From assembly GCA_030706635.1 (NCBI GenBank), contig JAUZOD010000002.1, positions 1 to 64,000 of the forward strand: 64,000 nt of DNA, given 5' to 3'. This DNA comes from Bacteroidota bacterium (lineage in GTDB: Bacteria; Bacteroidota; Bacteroidia; Chitinophagales; Chitinophagaceae). Under the pieces are notes generated by a model. That model did not search any database, was not told the DNA's origin, and saw only the letters and a list, made by a program, of their open reading frames with translations. Every line of letters begins with the position of its first letter. The first letter of the stretch is position 1. Shown here in pieces: positions 8,680 to 16,299 of this stretch. Position numbers and translations under genes: made by a program.

Positions 8680-8933
8680 ACTTTCGCGTCATCCTTGTTT
8701 ATTTCCCGGATGCGCAATCCGGCCGGATTACGCTGTCCAAAAGCGACATTAACATAGAATTTTGAAAAGCCCTGTAAGCGGTATCCGATGGGTATTTTCT
8801 TCTTGCAATTTGCGCAAACAATAAGATATTCCTGGGAAAGACTATCCTCGACGCAATCGGAATTGACATAATAAACGTATCTTGTAAGAGTGAGCCGGGA
8901 ACAGATCCCGGGGCCGGTATCAGATTTATTCAT
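8676..8933 (-). CDS. Small hypothetical protein with a Cys-x2-Cys pair
   Basis: An 85-codon frame in the gap between two plus-strand genes. It has VCANCKKKIPIGYRLQGFSK in the middle and a basic C-terminus. I do not recognise a family. In favour of coding: the frame fills the gap, the Cys pair looks like half of a zinc ribbon, and the start lies just before the desaturase start at 8950, giving a divergent arrangement. Against it: the stop overlaps the end of the aldo/keto reductase, and the length is modest. It may be a fragment of a longer gene. Confidence 0.35.
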   Translation of the reverse strand: MNKSDTGPGICSRLTLTRYVYYVNSDCVEDSLSQEYLIVCANCKKKIPIGYRLQGFSKFYVNVAFGQRNPAGLRIREINKDDAKV

Positions 8934-8949
8934 TAATAGTTCTTTATTT

Positions 8950-9969
8950 ATGGCTTTTATTGATGAGGTTCTTCAAAAACCTTCTTATGGTTGGATGGAC
9001 GCGCAGGGATCGTTGATAAAGCCGACCATCCACCAACTTTTTTCAGAAGCGTTCTCGCGTATTAATATTTTTAAAAGCAAAAAAAATTGGATTTCCCTCA
9101 TCAGCTGGTTTATGGCCATCTGCATGCTCCCGTTCTTTTTCTTTTTTTTATTTGATTTTCTTTCCTGGAAATGGGTCATCGTACTCACTCTTTATGCGAT
9201 GATTGTTATGAGCACCCATGGCACCATCTGGCTTCACCGGTTTTGCACCCACAAGTCCTATAGGTTCAGTAATAAAATCTGGCGGATCATCACACAAAAT
9301 CTGGTGATTAAAACCTTCCCTGAAGAGATCTATGTAGTTTCTCATCATGTGCATCACGTCAAATCTGATCAGCCGGGGGACCCTTATAATCCCCGGGGAG
9401 GATTTATGTATTGCATGCTCTCCGATGTAAATCATCAGAGCATTTCCAGGGATCTGAGTAAAGAAAAATATGAACGCATCCGTCATTTCATGGAGCATAC
9501 TGGCGTTGCCCTTAATTCTTATAATCAATACCAGACCTGGGGTTCCGTATCCCGGCCTTCCTATGTGATTGGCATGTGGCTGCTCAACTGGACTGCCTGG
9601 TATGCCATCTTTTATGTCATTGGCGGCCATGCGCTGGCCTGCTGTTGTTTCAGCGGAGCATTTTTATGGTTTGTTCTGGTAAGGGCCTTTAATTACACGG
9701 GTCATGGTAAAGGGAAGGACAAACATGTGGCAGGAATCGATTTTGACCATTCCAATTTATCTATTAATCAGACCCGCCCCGGCATATTTTCGGGAGAATG
9801 GCATAACAATCATCATCTTTATCCGGGCAGCGCCAGAGCAGGCTTTTTGCCCTATCAGCTGGATCTGGCATGGATCTATATTTACAGCTTGTTTAAGCTC
9901 GGAATGGTTTCTTCTTACAAAGATTCTAAAAAGGAATTTTTAAACAGATATTATACAAAACGACCGTGA
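8950..9969 (+). CDS. Acyl-CoA / fatty-acid desaturase (membrane di-iron)
   Basis: A 339-residue membrane desaturase that inserts a double bond into acyl chains using a di-iron centre and O2. The three histidine boxes are present: HRFCTH at 96-101, HHVHH at 132-136 and HNNHH near 290 (in GEWHNNHHLYPG). Hydrophobic spans lie at about 50-90 and 195-235. The layout fits the delta-9 acyl-CoA desaturase group (FA_desaturase). The start MAFIDEV at 8950 is preferred to 8890, which would overlap the small minus-strand frame and add family-unlike residues. It is followed by a hairpin terminator, so it is probably a single-gene unit adjusting membrane fluidity. Confidence 0.9.
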   Translation: MAFIDEVLQKPSYGWMDAQGSLIKPTIHQLFSEAFSRINIFKSKKNWISLISWFMAICMLPFFFFFLFDFLSWKWVIVLTLYAMIVMSTHGTIWLHRFCTHKSYRFSNKIWRIITQNLVIKTFPEEIYVVSHHVHHVKSDQPGDPYNPRGGFMYCMLSDVNHQSISRDLSKEKYERIRHFMEHTGVALNSYNQYQTWGSVSRPSYVIGMWLLNWTAWYAIFYVIGGHALACCCFSGAFLWFVLVRAFNYTGHGKGKDKHVAGIDFDHSNLSINQTRPGIFSGEWHNNHHLYPGSARAGFLPYQLDLAWIYIYSLFKLGMVSSYKDSKKEFLNRYYTKRP

Positions 9970-9998
9970 ACTGATTCCTGGAATTGTAAACAGGGAGG

Positions 9999-10026
9999 CC
10001 GTCTTGTTGCAAGAAGCGGTCTTTTT
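9999..10026 (+). terminator. Probable rho-independent terminator of the desaturase gene
   Basis: About 30 bp after the desaturase stop there is a stem formed by CCGTCTTG and CAAGAAGCGG with a two-base bulge, a three-base loop, and then TCTTTTT. Confidence 0.5.
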
Positions 10027-10088
10027 GAAAAAGGATTGGCAGTTGATGCCAGGATGCAGCAATGCCGGTTTAATTATCAGGCTGACCG

Positions 10089-10973
10089 CTAATTGAATTT
10101 ATCTTTCACGTATTCCTTCTGGTATTCCTGGGGCGTTTTGCCTGTTATTTCCTTGAAACATTTATAAAAGCCGGCGGCATTATTAAAACCGCTTTCGAAA
10201 CAGAGCTGTTTGATGCTGAGCTTATTTTCGATGAGAAACTTGCAGGCATAACCTATTCTTATCTCCGTTAAGAACTGGGTGAATGTTTTGCCGGTTCTGG
10301 ATTTAAAGTAACGGCAAAAGGAATTGGGCACCAGACCGGCTACACCGGCTATTTTATCCAGGTACAATTTATCCCTGAAGTTGGAAAGCGCATAATCGTA
10401 AATGGCGTGCATCCGTTCATTTTCTGTTTCAGAAAAAGTTTGCTGAAAACTGATGGACGAAAGCAGGTTAAGTTTGGGGATATGTCCAAAATATGACAGG
10501 CATTGAAGCAGCGCAATCATCCGTTCGATACCCTCTGATGTTCTTATTTTTTCGATGAGGACCTGGACGGCAGCCGCATCGTTCGGGCCGACCATAATTC
10601 CCCGTTTTGCCTTGTCCAGAACCACCTTAATAGATTTGGTTTCCGGAAGATTCAGAAAAGATTCACCCCAGAAATGCGCGCAGAAATGAATGACGGTGGA
10701 ATAGACCGTTTCTTTTTTCCTGCCCGTAAAGAAAGAATCATCATATCGCCAGTAATGAGGAAGGTTGGCCCCCACCAGTACGATATCTCCCGGTCCGAAT
10801 CGTTTTATATTGTCTCCCACGAACTGGGTTCCTGTACCCCGGTGAAAGCAGATCAGTTCAACTTCCGGATGATAATGCCAGCGGTTATTGATATAGGGAA
10901 GGGTATCCTGCCTTACACTAAAAGAGTGATGAGGACTGGTAACAACTTTCAGTAACTGGGGTTTCATAATCAA
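10089..10973 (-). CDS. AraC family transcriptional regulator (cupin sensor)
   Basis: A 294-residue regulator. The N-terminal about 130 residues form a cupin-like ligand-binding domain (YHPEVELICFHRGTGTQFVG; GDIVLVGANLPHYW). The C-terminal about 100 residues hold two helix-turn-helix motifs ending in FESGFNNAAGFYKCFKEITG-TPQEY, the HTH_18 signature. Such proteins usually sense a sugar and activate nearby catabolic genes. It is divergent from the zinc alcohol dehydrogenase at 11116, its most likely target. A 19-bp palindrome begins five bases upstream of its start codon and may be an autoregulatory operator. Confidence 0.92.
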   Translation of the reverse strand: MIMKPQLLKVVTSPHHSFSVRQDTLPYINNRWHYHPEVELICFHRGTGTQFVGDNIKRFGPGDIVLVGANLPHYWRYDDSFFTGRKKETVYSTVIHFCAHFWGESFLNLPETKSIKVVLDKAKRGIMVGPNDAAAVQVLIEKIRTSEGIERMIALLQCLSYFGHIPKLNLLSSISFQQTFSETENERMHAIYDYALSNFRDKLYLDKIAGVAGLVPNSFCRYFKSRTGKTFTQFLTEIRIGYACKFLIENKLSIKQLCFESGFNNAAGFYKCFKEITGKTPQEYQKEYVKDKFN

Positions 10974-10977
10974 AACT

Positions 10978-10996
10978 ATTCATTAATTTAATGAAT
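10978..10996. promoter_or_regulatory. 19-bp palindrome in front of the AraC gene (candidate operator)
   Basis: ATTCATTAA-T-TTAATGAAT is a perfect 9+1+9 inverted repeat. It starts five bases before the AraC ATG and lies in the 142-bp gap to the alcohol dehydrogenase. Its position could block or control the regulator's own expression. AraC proteins more often bind direct repeats, so another regulator is possible, and AT-rich palindromes do arise by chance. Confidence 0.4.
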
Positions 10997-11115
10997 GGTT
11001 TTGAAAATATGTTAAAATAATGGAGTACCCGGATAATTGGCTGGCGGATTACCTGATTTTAATCGGTTTCTTTGGATATTGAACAGCCGTTTTTTCACCC
11101 ATCGTGCTGTAAAAA

Positions 11116-12138
11116 GTGTATATGAAATCATTGGTTTGTACGAAACCGGGCGTGTTTGAGTACCAGGAAGCCGATATGCCTGTATTATTACCGGGGTATG
11201 CAATCCTTAAAATTCAACGGATTGGTATTTGCGGAACTGACCTGCATGCTTTTGAAGGAACCCAGCCTTATTTTAGTTACCCGAGGATTCTGGGACATGA
11301 ATTGGCGGGGGATCTGGTAGAGATGTCCGGATCGGGTGATTTTAAGACGGGAGAAGCGATAACCATTATTCCCTATTTTAATTGTGGACATTGCATTGCC
11401 TGCAGAACGGGCAAGCCCAATTGCTGTGCTTCCATAAATGTTTGCGGCGTTCATTCGGATGGCGGTATGGCGGAGTATTTCCAGGTGCCTGATTATGCCC
11501 TGGTCCACGGAGACGGATTGGCTTATGATCAATTGGCGATGGTGGAACCCTTTGCCATTGGCGCACATGGAATCCGGAGGTCGTCGGTAGCTGCGGGTGA
11601 ATTTGTCTTGGTGGTTGGCTCGGGTCCGATTGGTTTGGGAGCCATGGAATTTGCGCGGATTGCCGGGGCTGAGGTGATTGCTCTGGATTTTAATGAACAA
11701 CGCCTACAGTTCTGCAGGGATGTTTTAAATATACCGCATGTTATCCGGGCTGGTTCAGACAACGTGATGGAGCAACTGAAAGAAATTACGCATGCTGATA
11801 TGCCTTCTGTCGTTATAGATGCTACTGGCAATAAAAAGGCGATAGAAAAAGGACTGGACTATCTGGCTCATGGAGGCAGGTATACGCTTATTGGACTTCA
11901 GAAGGAAAATATTTGTTTCAGCCATCCGGAATTTCACAAGCGGGAAACAACGCTGATGAGCAGCAGAAACGCGACACGTAAGGATTTCGAGCAAGTGATT
12001 GACGCCATCAAACGCGGTAGCATAAATCCGTCCTCTTATATCAGTCACCGGGTCTCCTTTGATAAAGTCAAAGACGTATTTGGAAACTGGCTGAACCCGG
12101 CCAGCGGGGCGCTCAAGCCGATGATTGAAATGGAATAG
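11116..12138 (+). CDS. Zinc-dependent alcohol / polyol dehydrogenase (MDR family)
   Basis: A 340-residue medium-chain dehydrogenase. Catalytic zinc ligands appear in GICGTDLHAFEG (Cys39) and GHELAG (His61, Glu62). The structural zinc lobe has Cys90, Cys93, Cys96 and Cys104. The Rossmann motif VVGSGPIGLGAMEFA is near 170-185, followed by an acidic residue (ALDFN) that suggests NAD. The sequence is closest in style to L-galactonate/L-gulonate 5-dehydrogenase, sorbitol and threonine dehydrogenase-like enzymes acting on a sugar acid or polyol. ATG at 11116 or 11122 are both possible starts. It is probably controlled by the divergent AraC gene. Confidence 0.88.
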   Translation: MYMKSLVCTKPGVFEYQEADMPVLLPGYAILKIQRIGICGTDLHAFEGTQPYFSYPRILGHELAGDLVEMSGSGDFKTGEAITIIPYFNCGHCIACRTGKPNCCASINVCGVHSDGGMAEYFQVPDYALVHGDGLAYDQLAMVEPFAIGAHGIRRSSVAAGEFVLVVGSGPIGLGAMEFARIAGAEVIALDFNEQRLQFCRDVLNIPHVIRAGSDNVMEQLKEITHADMPSVVIDATGNKKAIEKGLDYLAHGGRYTLIGLQKENICFSHPEFHKRETTLMSSRNATRKDFEQVIDAIKRGSINPSSYISHRVSFDKVKDVFGNWLNPASGALKPMIEME

Positions 12139-12159
12139 TGCATTTTCTTCTGCCCGTTC

Positions 12160-13305
12160 TTATTCGCAGGAGTACTCTTTACTAAGTAAGTTTCTTTCAT
12201 TGGAATGGATATACCGGCATTGAAGCATGTATCTTTCATAATGGTCAATGATTTCTTCCCAGTTATACTTTGTCGTGATTTTTTTCAGGTTGACGCTGAC
12301 CATCCGGGTTCGGGTCTCCGGATGACATTTGTGTTCTATGAGTTGTTTAATATCCTGAGCGGATGAAAAATAGAAAGCTTCTTTTTCCAAAACGGTTCTG
12401 TTGAAAACATTGTCATGAGCAGCAATCAGACAACTGCTTGCCATGGCTTCCAGAAGAGAAGGGTTGGTGCCGCCGCTGCTGTGTCCATGAAAATAGAGAT
12501 GCGAATAATGGCGCAGGGTATGAGTTATTTTGTCGTCATACAAAGAACCGGTAAACCGGATACGTTTATCACATCCGAATTTTTTAGTCAGATATTTTCC
12601 AAAATTATTTTCAATATTGCCGACCACCAATAACTGCTGTTCAGTATTGCTTAACGAAAAACCCTGCAGGATCATCTCAATGTTATTTTCGGGTTCTATT
12701 CGGGCAATGAGCATCAGGTAACTATCCGGGGTAAGTTCGTAATTCTTCAACACTTCTTCATTCACTTCCGTGAATAGTTCCGAACCGTAAGCAATATATT
12801 CCGTACTGAGATTATATTTGTCCAGATAGTAAGATTGGATAGGGGGAGAATCTGAAATATGAAAGTCACTGAGTCTTACAGCGAGTTTCTCGGCGTATAA
12901 CAAAAACTTCCTGGTGTTGTGAGAATATTTAGATCGTTGCCATTCCAGGCCGTCCATATGGTAGATGATTGTACTACTGCGGGGAAGGAGACGGGTCCAG
13001 ATTGAGCTGCTGGTATAACCCAAAATCAGGATGATATCAAATTTCCTGCTCCGTGCATCGAGCATGCAGTTGAGGTCATATATAAATTGGCCGCTGCATC
13101 CGATGAGGTGTTCGGGATCATAGCAATGAATGATATTAACACCGCGCCAGGTATTTTCAACGTAAGGGTGGTTGTGCGAATTGTAGACACATACTTCATG
13201 ACCCTTGTTTACCAGGCCGCGGGAAAGTTGTTCTGCCAGGCGCTCAAAGCCTCCGTAATGATTGGGAATACCCCTTGACCCTATTATTCCGATGCGGATG
13301 CTCAT
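12160..13305 (-). CDS. Glycosyltransferase, GT4 family (DUF1972-type N-terminus)
   Basis: A 381-residue GT-B glycosyltransferase. The start MSIRIGIIGSRGIPNHYGGF is the DUF1972 signature seen in rhamnosyl- and galactosyltransferases of the RfaB/WsaF style. The C-terminal GT4 half has the nucleotide-sugar segment GHSSGGTNPSLLEAMASS (the Glu of the EX7E motif). It is presumably cytosolic and adds a sugar to a lipid-linked or glycan acceptor. It starts inside the previous gene, with a 62-bp overlap in a different frame, and closes a two-gene minus-strand unit. The start at 13305 is chosen because the family motif begins there. Confidence 0.9.
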   Translation of the reverse strand: MSIRIGIIGSRGIPNHYGGFERLAEQLSRGLVNKGHEVCVYNSHNHPYVENTWRGVNIIHCYDPEHLIGCSGQFIYDLNCMLDARSRKFDIILILGYTSSSIWTRLLPRSSTIIYHMDGLEWQRSKYSHNTRKFLLYAEKLAVRLSDFHISDSPPIQSYYLDKYNLSTEYIAYGSELFTEVNEEVLKNYELTPDSYLMLIARIEPENNIEMILQGFSLSNTEQQLLVVGNIENNFGKYLTKKFGCDKRIRFTGSLYDDKITHTLRHYSHLYFHGHSSGGTNPSLLEAMASSCLIAAHDNVFNRTVLEKEAFYFSSAQDIKQLIEHKCHPETRTRMVSVNLKKITTKYNWEEIIDHYERYMLQCRYIHSNERNLLSKEYSCE

Positions 13306-14383
13306 ATGTATGTTGAATGTGATGGTAAGCTTTTGCAATTCGGGCGGCGGCCTGTGGCCAGGTATAGACTGATAAGATTTTCTCTCTTAGCTTCTTTGGA
13401 AATCCGGAAACGGCGGCTTCGTTGACTGCCTGCAGGATCGAAGCAGGTGATTCCGGATGGCAATAAAATGCGTATCCTTCATAATATTCCCGTGTATATC
13501 CATTGGCCGTGATCACGATGTTACAGCCCATGGCAGCAGCCTCCAGAGATGAAAGTCCGCAGGCCTCAAACCAGCTCGCTAATACATGCACTTTTGCCCT
13601 TTGGTAATAAAGGGCCAGTTCAGACTGCTCGACGAAATCCATAAAATGCACATTGGAGGCTGCGGTCCTGCGGCATTCGCGGTAATAGGTCGGTTGATTG
13701 GGTGCCGCTGAACCAATGATCAGGAGTTTGTATTTTGTGTTATTCAGCGCTTCGATCAGGTTAAGCTGATTTTTAATGCCTTCAATACGGCCTACGCACA
13801 GAACCAGCGTTTCATCCTTACCGATTTGTTCATTATAGGCAAAAACCTCCGGATCCACGCCATTGGACACAGCCACGCAATTTGTATTAAGACCGTACCG
13901 TTGTGTAATTTTTTTTGATTCCATATGAGAATTTGAAAAAACCATCGCGGCATGCGTTAATATCTCCTTAATGCATTTGCGTTGTCCCATCCATACGTAG
14001 GACCTGGTCATTAGTCTCTCCTGTCCTTTCAGGAACCTGGCCATCGCCTTTATATATTCCGCGTTGTCTGCAGATAAAAAACGCAGAATAAAACCCGAAA
14101 TTCCTTTTCTGTAAATCTTATCGAAATCGCTGTAGTCGATTAATATGGTCGTAATAACAAAAGGTTTTCCGGCTTTTTGGATATGAAAAAGTATATCCGC
14201 CGGTCTGGTTATATTGAAAAAATGCAACAAATCGTAGTTTGAATAATTGATCTTCTCCTGGGTGAGTTTCACGTCTGCCGAAATGCCCAGTCGGGCCAGA
14301 TGTTTCGCCGTTTGAAATACTTGTATGGTATCTCCGCCTTTTACTGTAAGCAACGTTGACCTGGTTATGAGAACTACCTTCAT
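13244..14383 (-). CDS. Glycosyltransferase, GT4 family
   Basis: A 379-residue GT-B glycosyltransferase. The N-terminal acceptor domain begins MKVVLITRSTLLTVKGGDTI with the Gly-Gly loop. The donor-binding region includes VLCVGRIEGIKNQLNLIEAL and HVLASWFEACGLSSLEAAAMG, the EX7E-type element of family 4. The start at 14383 is chosen because 22 upstream codons precede the family's usual beginning. It is the first gene of a two-gene minus-strand operon and overlaps the next GT4 by 62 bp. Its promoter lies in the 174-bp gap shared with the divergent nucleotidyltransferase gene. Acceptor and donor are unknown. Confidence 0.9.
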   Translation of the reverse strand: MKVVLITRSTLLTVKGGDTIQVFQTAKHLARLGISADVKLTQEKINYSNYDLLHFFNITRPADILFHIQKAGKPFVITTILIDYSDFDKIYRKGISGFILRFLSADNAEYIKAMARFLKGQERLMTRSYVWMGQRKCIKEILTHAAMVFSNSHMESKKITQRYGLNTNCVAVSNGVDPEVFAYNEQIGKDETLVLCVGRIEGIKNQLNLIEALNNTKYKLLIIGSAAPNQPTYYRECRRTAASNVHFMDFVEQSELALYYQRAKVHVLASWFEACGLSSLEAAAMGCNIVITANGYTREYYEGYAFYCHPESPASILQAVNEAAVSGFPKKLREKILSVYTWPQAAARIAKAYHHIQHTYEHPHRNNRVKGYSQSLRRL

Positions 14384-14557
14384 ATTTGGATCGTATCCCT
14401 GAGTCCATAGGGCGCTGACGGGATAAAATATACATTTAAAACGCATCACAAAACGGGGTGGTTGCCTGACGGTTTTTCAATTCAGTTAATTTAAAAGCAA
14501 TTGAATTTCACGCAACTCCGGCCTTAAAAAAAACGTTTTAACAGAGAATATAATAAC

Positions 14558-15463
14558 ATGCCGGTGGCTTTGAGCTATAGCATAAGGAAGGTGTTGACTT
14601 ACTTTGATCTCTTTGATTACCCGCTTTTAAAAGAGGAAATAGTATCCTTTCTGGATCAGCCTGTACATTTGGATAAGCTGGAGGAGGTCTTGGAACAGAT
14701 GCTCGATGAGCAGTCGGTGTTTCGTTATGACGATTACTATTCTATTCATAAAGATAACGGCCGGGTGATGCAGAGGATTGCGGGAAATCACCGGGCACAA
14801 CCCCTATTGCGTACTGGAGGCAGGATTTCCCGGTTTCTGTACCAGGTTCCTTACGTGCGCGCAATTGGGATTTCAGGTTCTCTGTCAAAAAATTTCGCCA
14901 GGGAGGATGCGGATATTGATTATTTTATTATCACCAGGGCCAACCGGTTGTGGTTTGCGAGAACGTTGATGCATATTTTTAAAAAATTTAGCTTTTTGTT
15001 GGGCCGGCAACATTGGTATTGTCTGAACTATTACATAGATGAGGAAGCACTTGAAATTGAAGAGAAAAATATCTATACGGCCATTGAGTTGATTACGCTG
15101 TTCCCTGTTTGCGGGAATGGTATTTTGCATGAATTCTACCGGAAAAACGGCTGGGCAAATTCCTTTTATCCGAACTATCGCCTGAAAATTGATGATGGCG
15201 ATTTTTCGAAGACGGATTCGAAGCTAAAGCGGATGCTGGAATCGTTGTTTAGCGGCAGACTGGGCGACTGGCTGGACGACTATTTCATGCGGGTGACAAG
15301 CCGGCGCTGGAAAAGAAAGGAAGCCCGCCAGAAAAAGTCAGTAAAAGGCGCCAGGATGGGGCTGCATACGGGGAAACATTTTTCAAAACCGAACCCTTTG
15401 TTCTTCCAAAAGGAAATACTCGATCTGTATAGTGAGCATCTGAAGAGACTCTCCACTAAGTAG
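14558..15463 (+). CDS. Stand-alone nucleotidyltransferase-fold protein
   Basis: A 301-residue protein. The core GISGSLSKNFAREDADIDYF (104-123) is the minimal pol-beta-type nucleotidyltransferase signature: Gly-Ser at 107-108 and the metal-binding Asp119-x-Asp121. Before it is a helical, winged-helix-like segment of about 90 residues (a YFDLFDYPLLKEEI start). After it is a helical domain with a very basic segment near 270-280. This is not a tRNA or DNA polymerase family I can name. It sits between minus-strand glycosyltransferase and methyltransferase genes as a one-gene plus-strand unit, which suggests a part in the same biosynthetic locus, perhaps nucleotidylating a small substrate or a protein. 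Confidence 0.72.
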   Translation: MPVALSYSIRKVLTYFDLFDYPLLKEEIVSFLDQPVHLDKLEEVLEQMLDEQSVFRYDDYYSIHKDNGRVMQRIAGNHRAQPLLRTGGRISRFLYQVPYVRAIGISGSLSKNFAREDADIDYFIITRANRLWFARTLMHIFKKFSFLLGRQHWYCLNYYIDEEALEIEEKNIYTAIELITLFPVCGNGILHEFYRKNGWANSFYPNYRLKIDDGDFSKTDSKLKRMLESLFSGRLGDWLDDYFMRVTSRRWKRKEARQKKSVKGARMGLHTGKHFSKPNPLFFQKEILDLYSEHLKRLSTK

Positions 15464-15480
15464 TATTTCCGGTCAATGGG

Positions 15481-16290
15481 TCAGACCTTCTTCTTCAGGG
15501 AAATTATGTAGTAATCACCGAGGTGGTTCCAGGGCCATTTGTTTTTTAATCTGTCTTCCTTCTTTTTAAGATACCGATAGATCAGAGGATGTTTTTCAGG
15601 GAAACCTTCCATATAACTGGGTGGAACAATACTGCATAAACCTTCCAGACTTAACAGATGGAAGCTGTTGCGAAGTGTGCGGGTAATAAAAGACGGATTA
15701 TAGTACCAGCAGGTGAATTTTTCTCCAGTAACCCGGGCAGGAACTCCTTTTTTGCTAAAGGCTCTCCTGAATGCTGTGCGAAACTTTCCTTTAAACAGCA
15801 GTGCGGATTCCCACAGGCAAAATTTTGGCATGATGACCAGGATGGCCAGGCCCCCTGGATTTAACAGGTCCTGAAAGCTGTTTAATACGCTGGCTAATTC
15901 CGCGGTACAATTTAATCCGGCAAAATTGGAGAAGACCAGATCATAGGGCCCTCTGTGTTTCAGGGAGCTCAATTGGGTAAATGAGCAGCATTCCGTGCTG
16001 ACAGAATCCTGTAAGCCTTTAACGGCCACTTTATTTCTGAGTACGTCTTGCATGCCGGTAGAAAGATCCGTGGCATGTACCCGGTAGCCTTTTTCGGCAA
16101 ACCAAACAGCATCTTCCCCTGTACCGCTGTTTAGTTCCAGGATATGGCCGCCCGGCCGAAGATATTCCTGAACCCGTTCCCTTACTCTTTGCCGTTTATA
16201 CTGAATGATCGTGTTGCCTATAAAGAGAGAATCAAAAATTGCCGACTGTTTCGTAAAAGCTGCGGCAACGAGTTGTTCATTCGTATCCAT
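15481..16290 (-). CDS. Class I SAM-dependent methyltransferase
   Basis: A 269-residue Rossmann-fold methyltransferase. Motif I is HILELNSGTGEDAVWFAEKG (about 50-69), followed by HATDLS (acidic residue of motif II) and the DLVFSNFAGLN motif IV region. The C-terminal part has several basic and aromatic patches that may bind the substrate. It is the last gene of a tight minus-strand operon with three radical SAM genes and another methyltransferase; the gap to the preceding radical SAM gene is only 9 bp. The substrate is unknown and the operon suggests an unusual glycan or lipid. Confidence 0.85.
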   Translation of the reverse strand: MDTNEQLVAAAFTKQSAIFDSLFIGNTIIQYKRQRVRERVQEYLRPGGHILELNSGTGEDAVWFAEKGYRVHATDLSTGMQDVLRNKVAVKGLQDSVSTECCSFTQLSSLKHRGPYDLVFSNFAGLNCTAELASVLNSFQDLLNPGGLAILVIMPKFCLWESALLFKGKFRTAFRRAFSKKGVPARVTGEKFTCWYYNPSFITRTLRNSFHLLSLEGLCSIVPPSYMEGFPEKHPLIYRYLKKKEDRLKNKWPWNHLGDYYIISLKKKV

Positions 16291-16299
16291 AGCCTTAAT

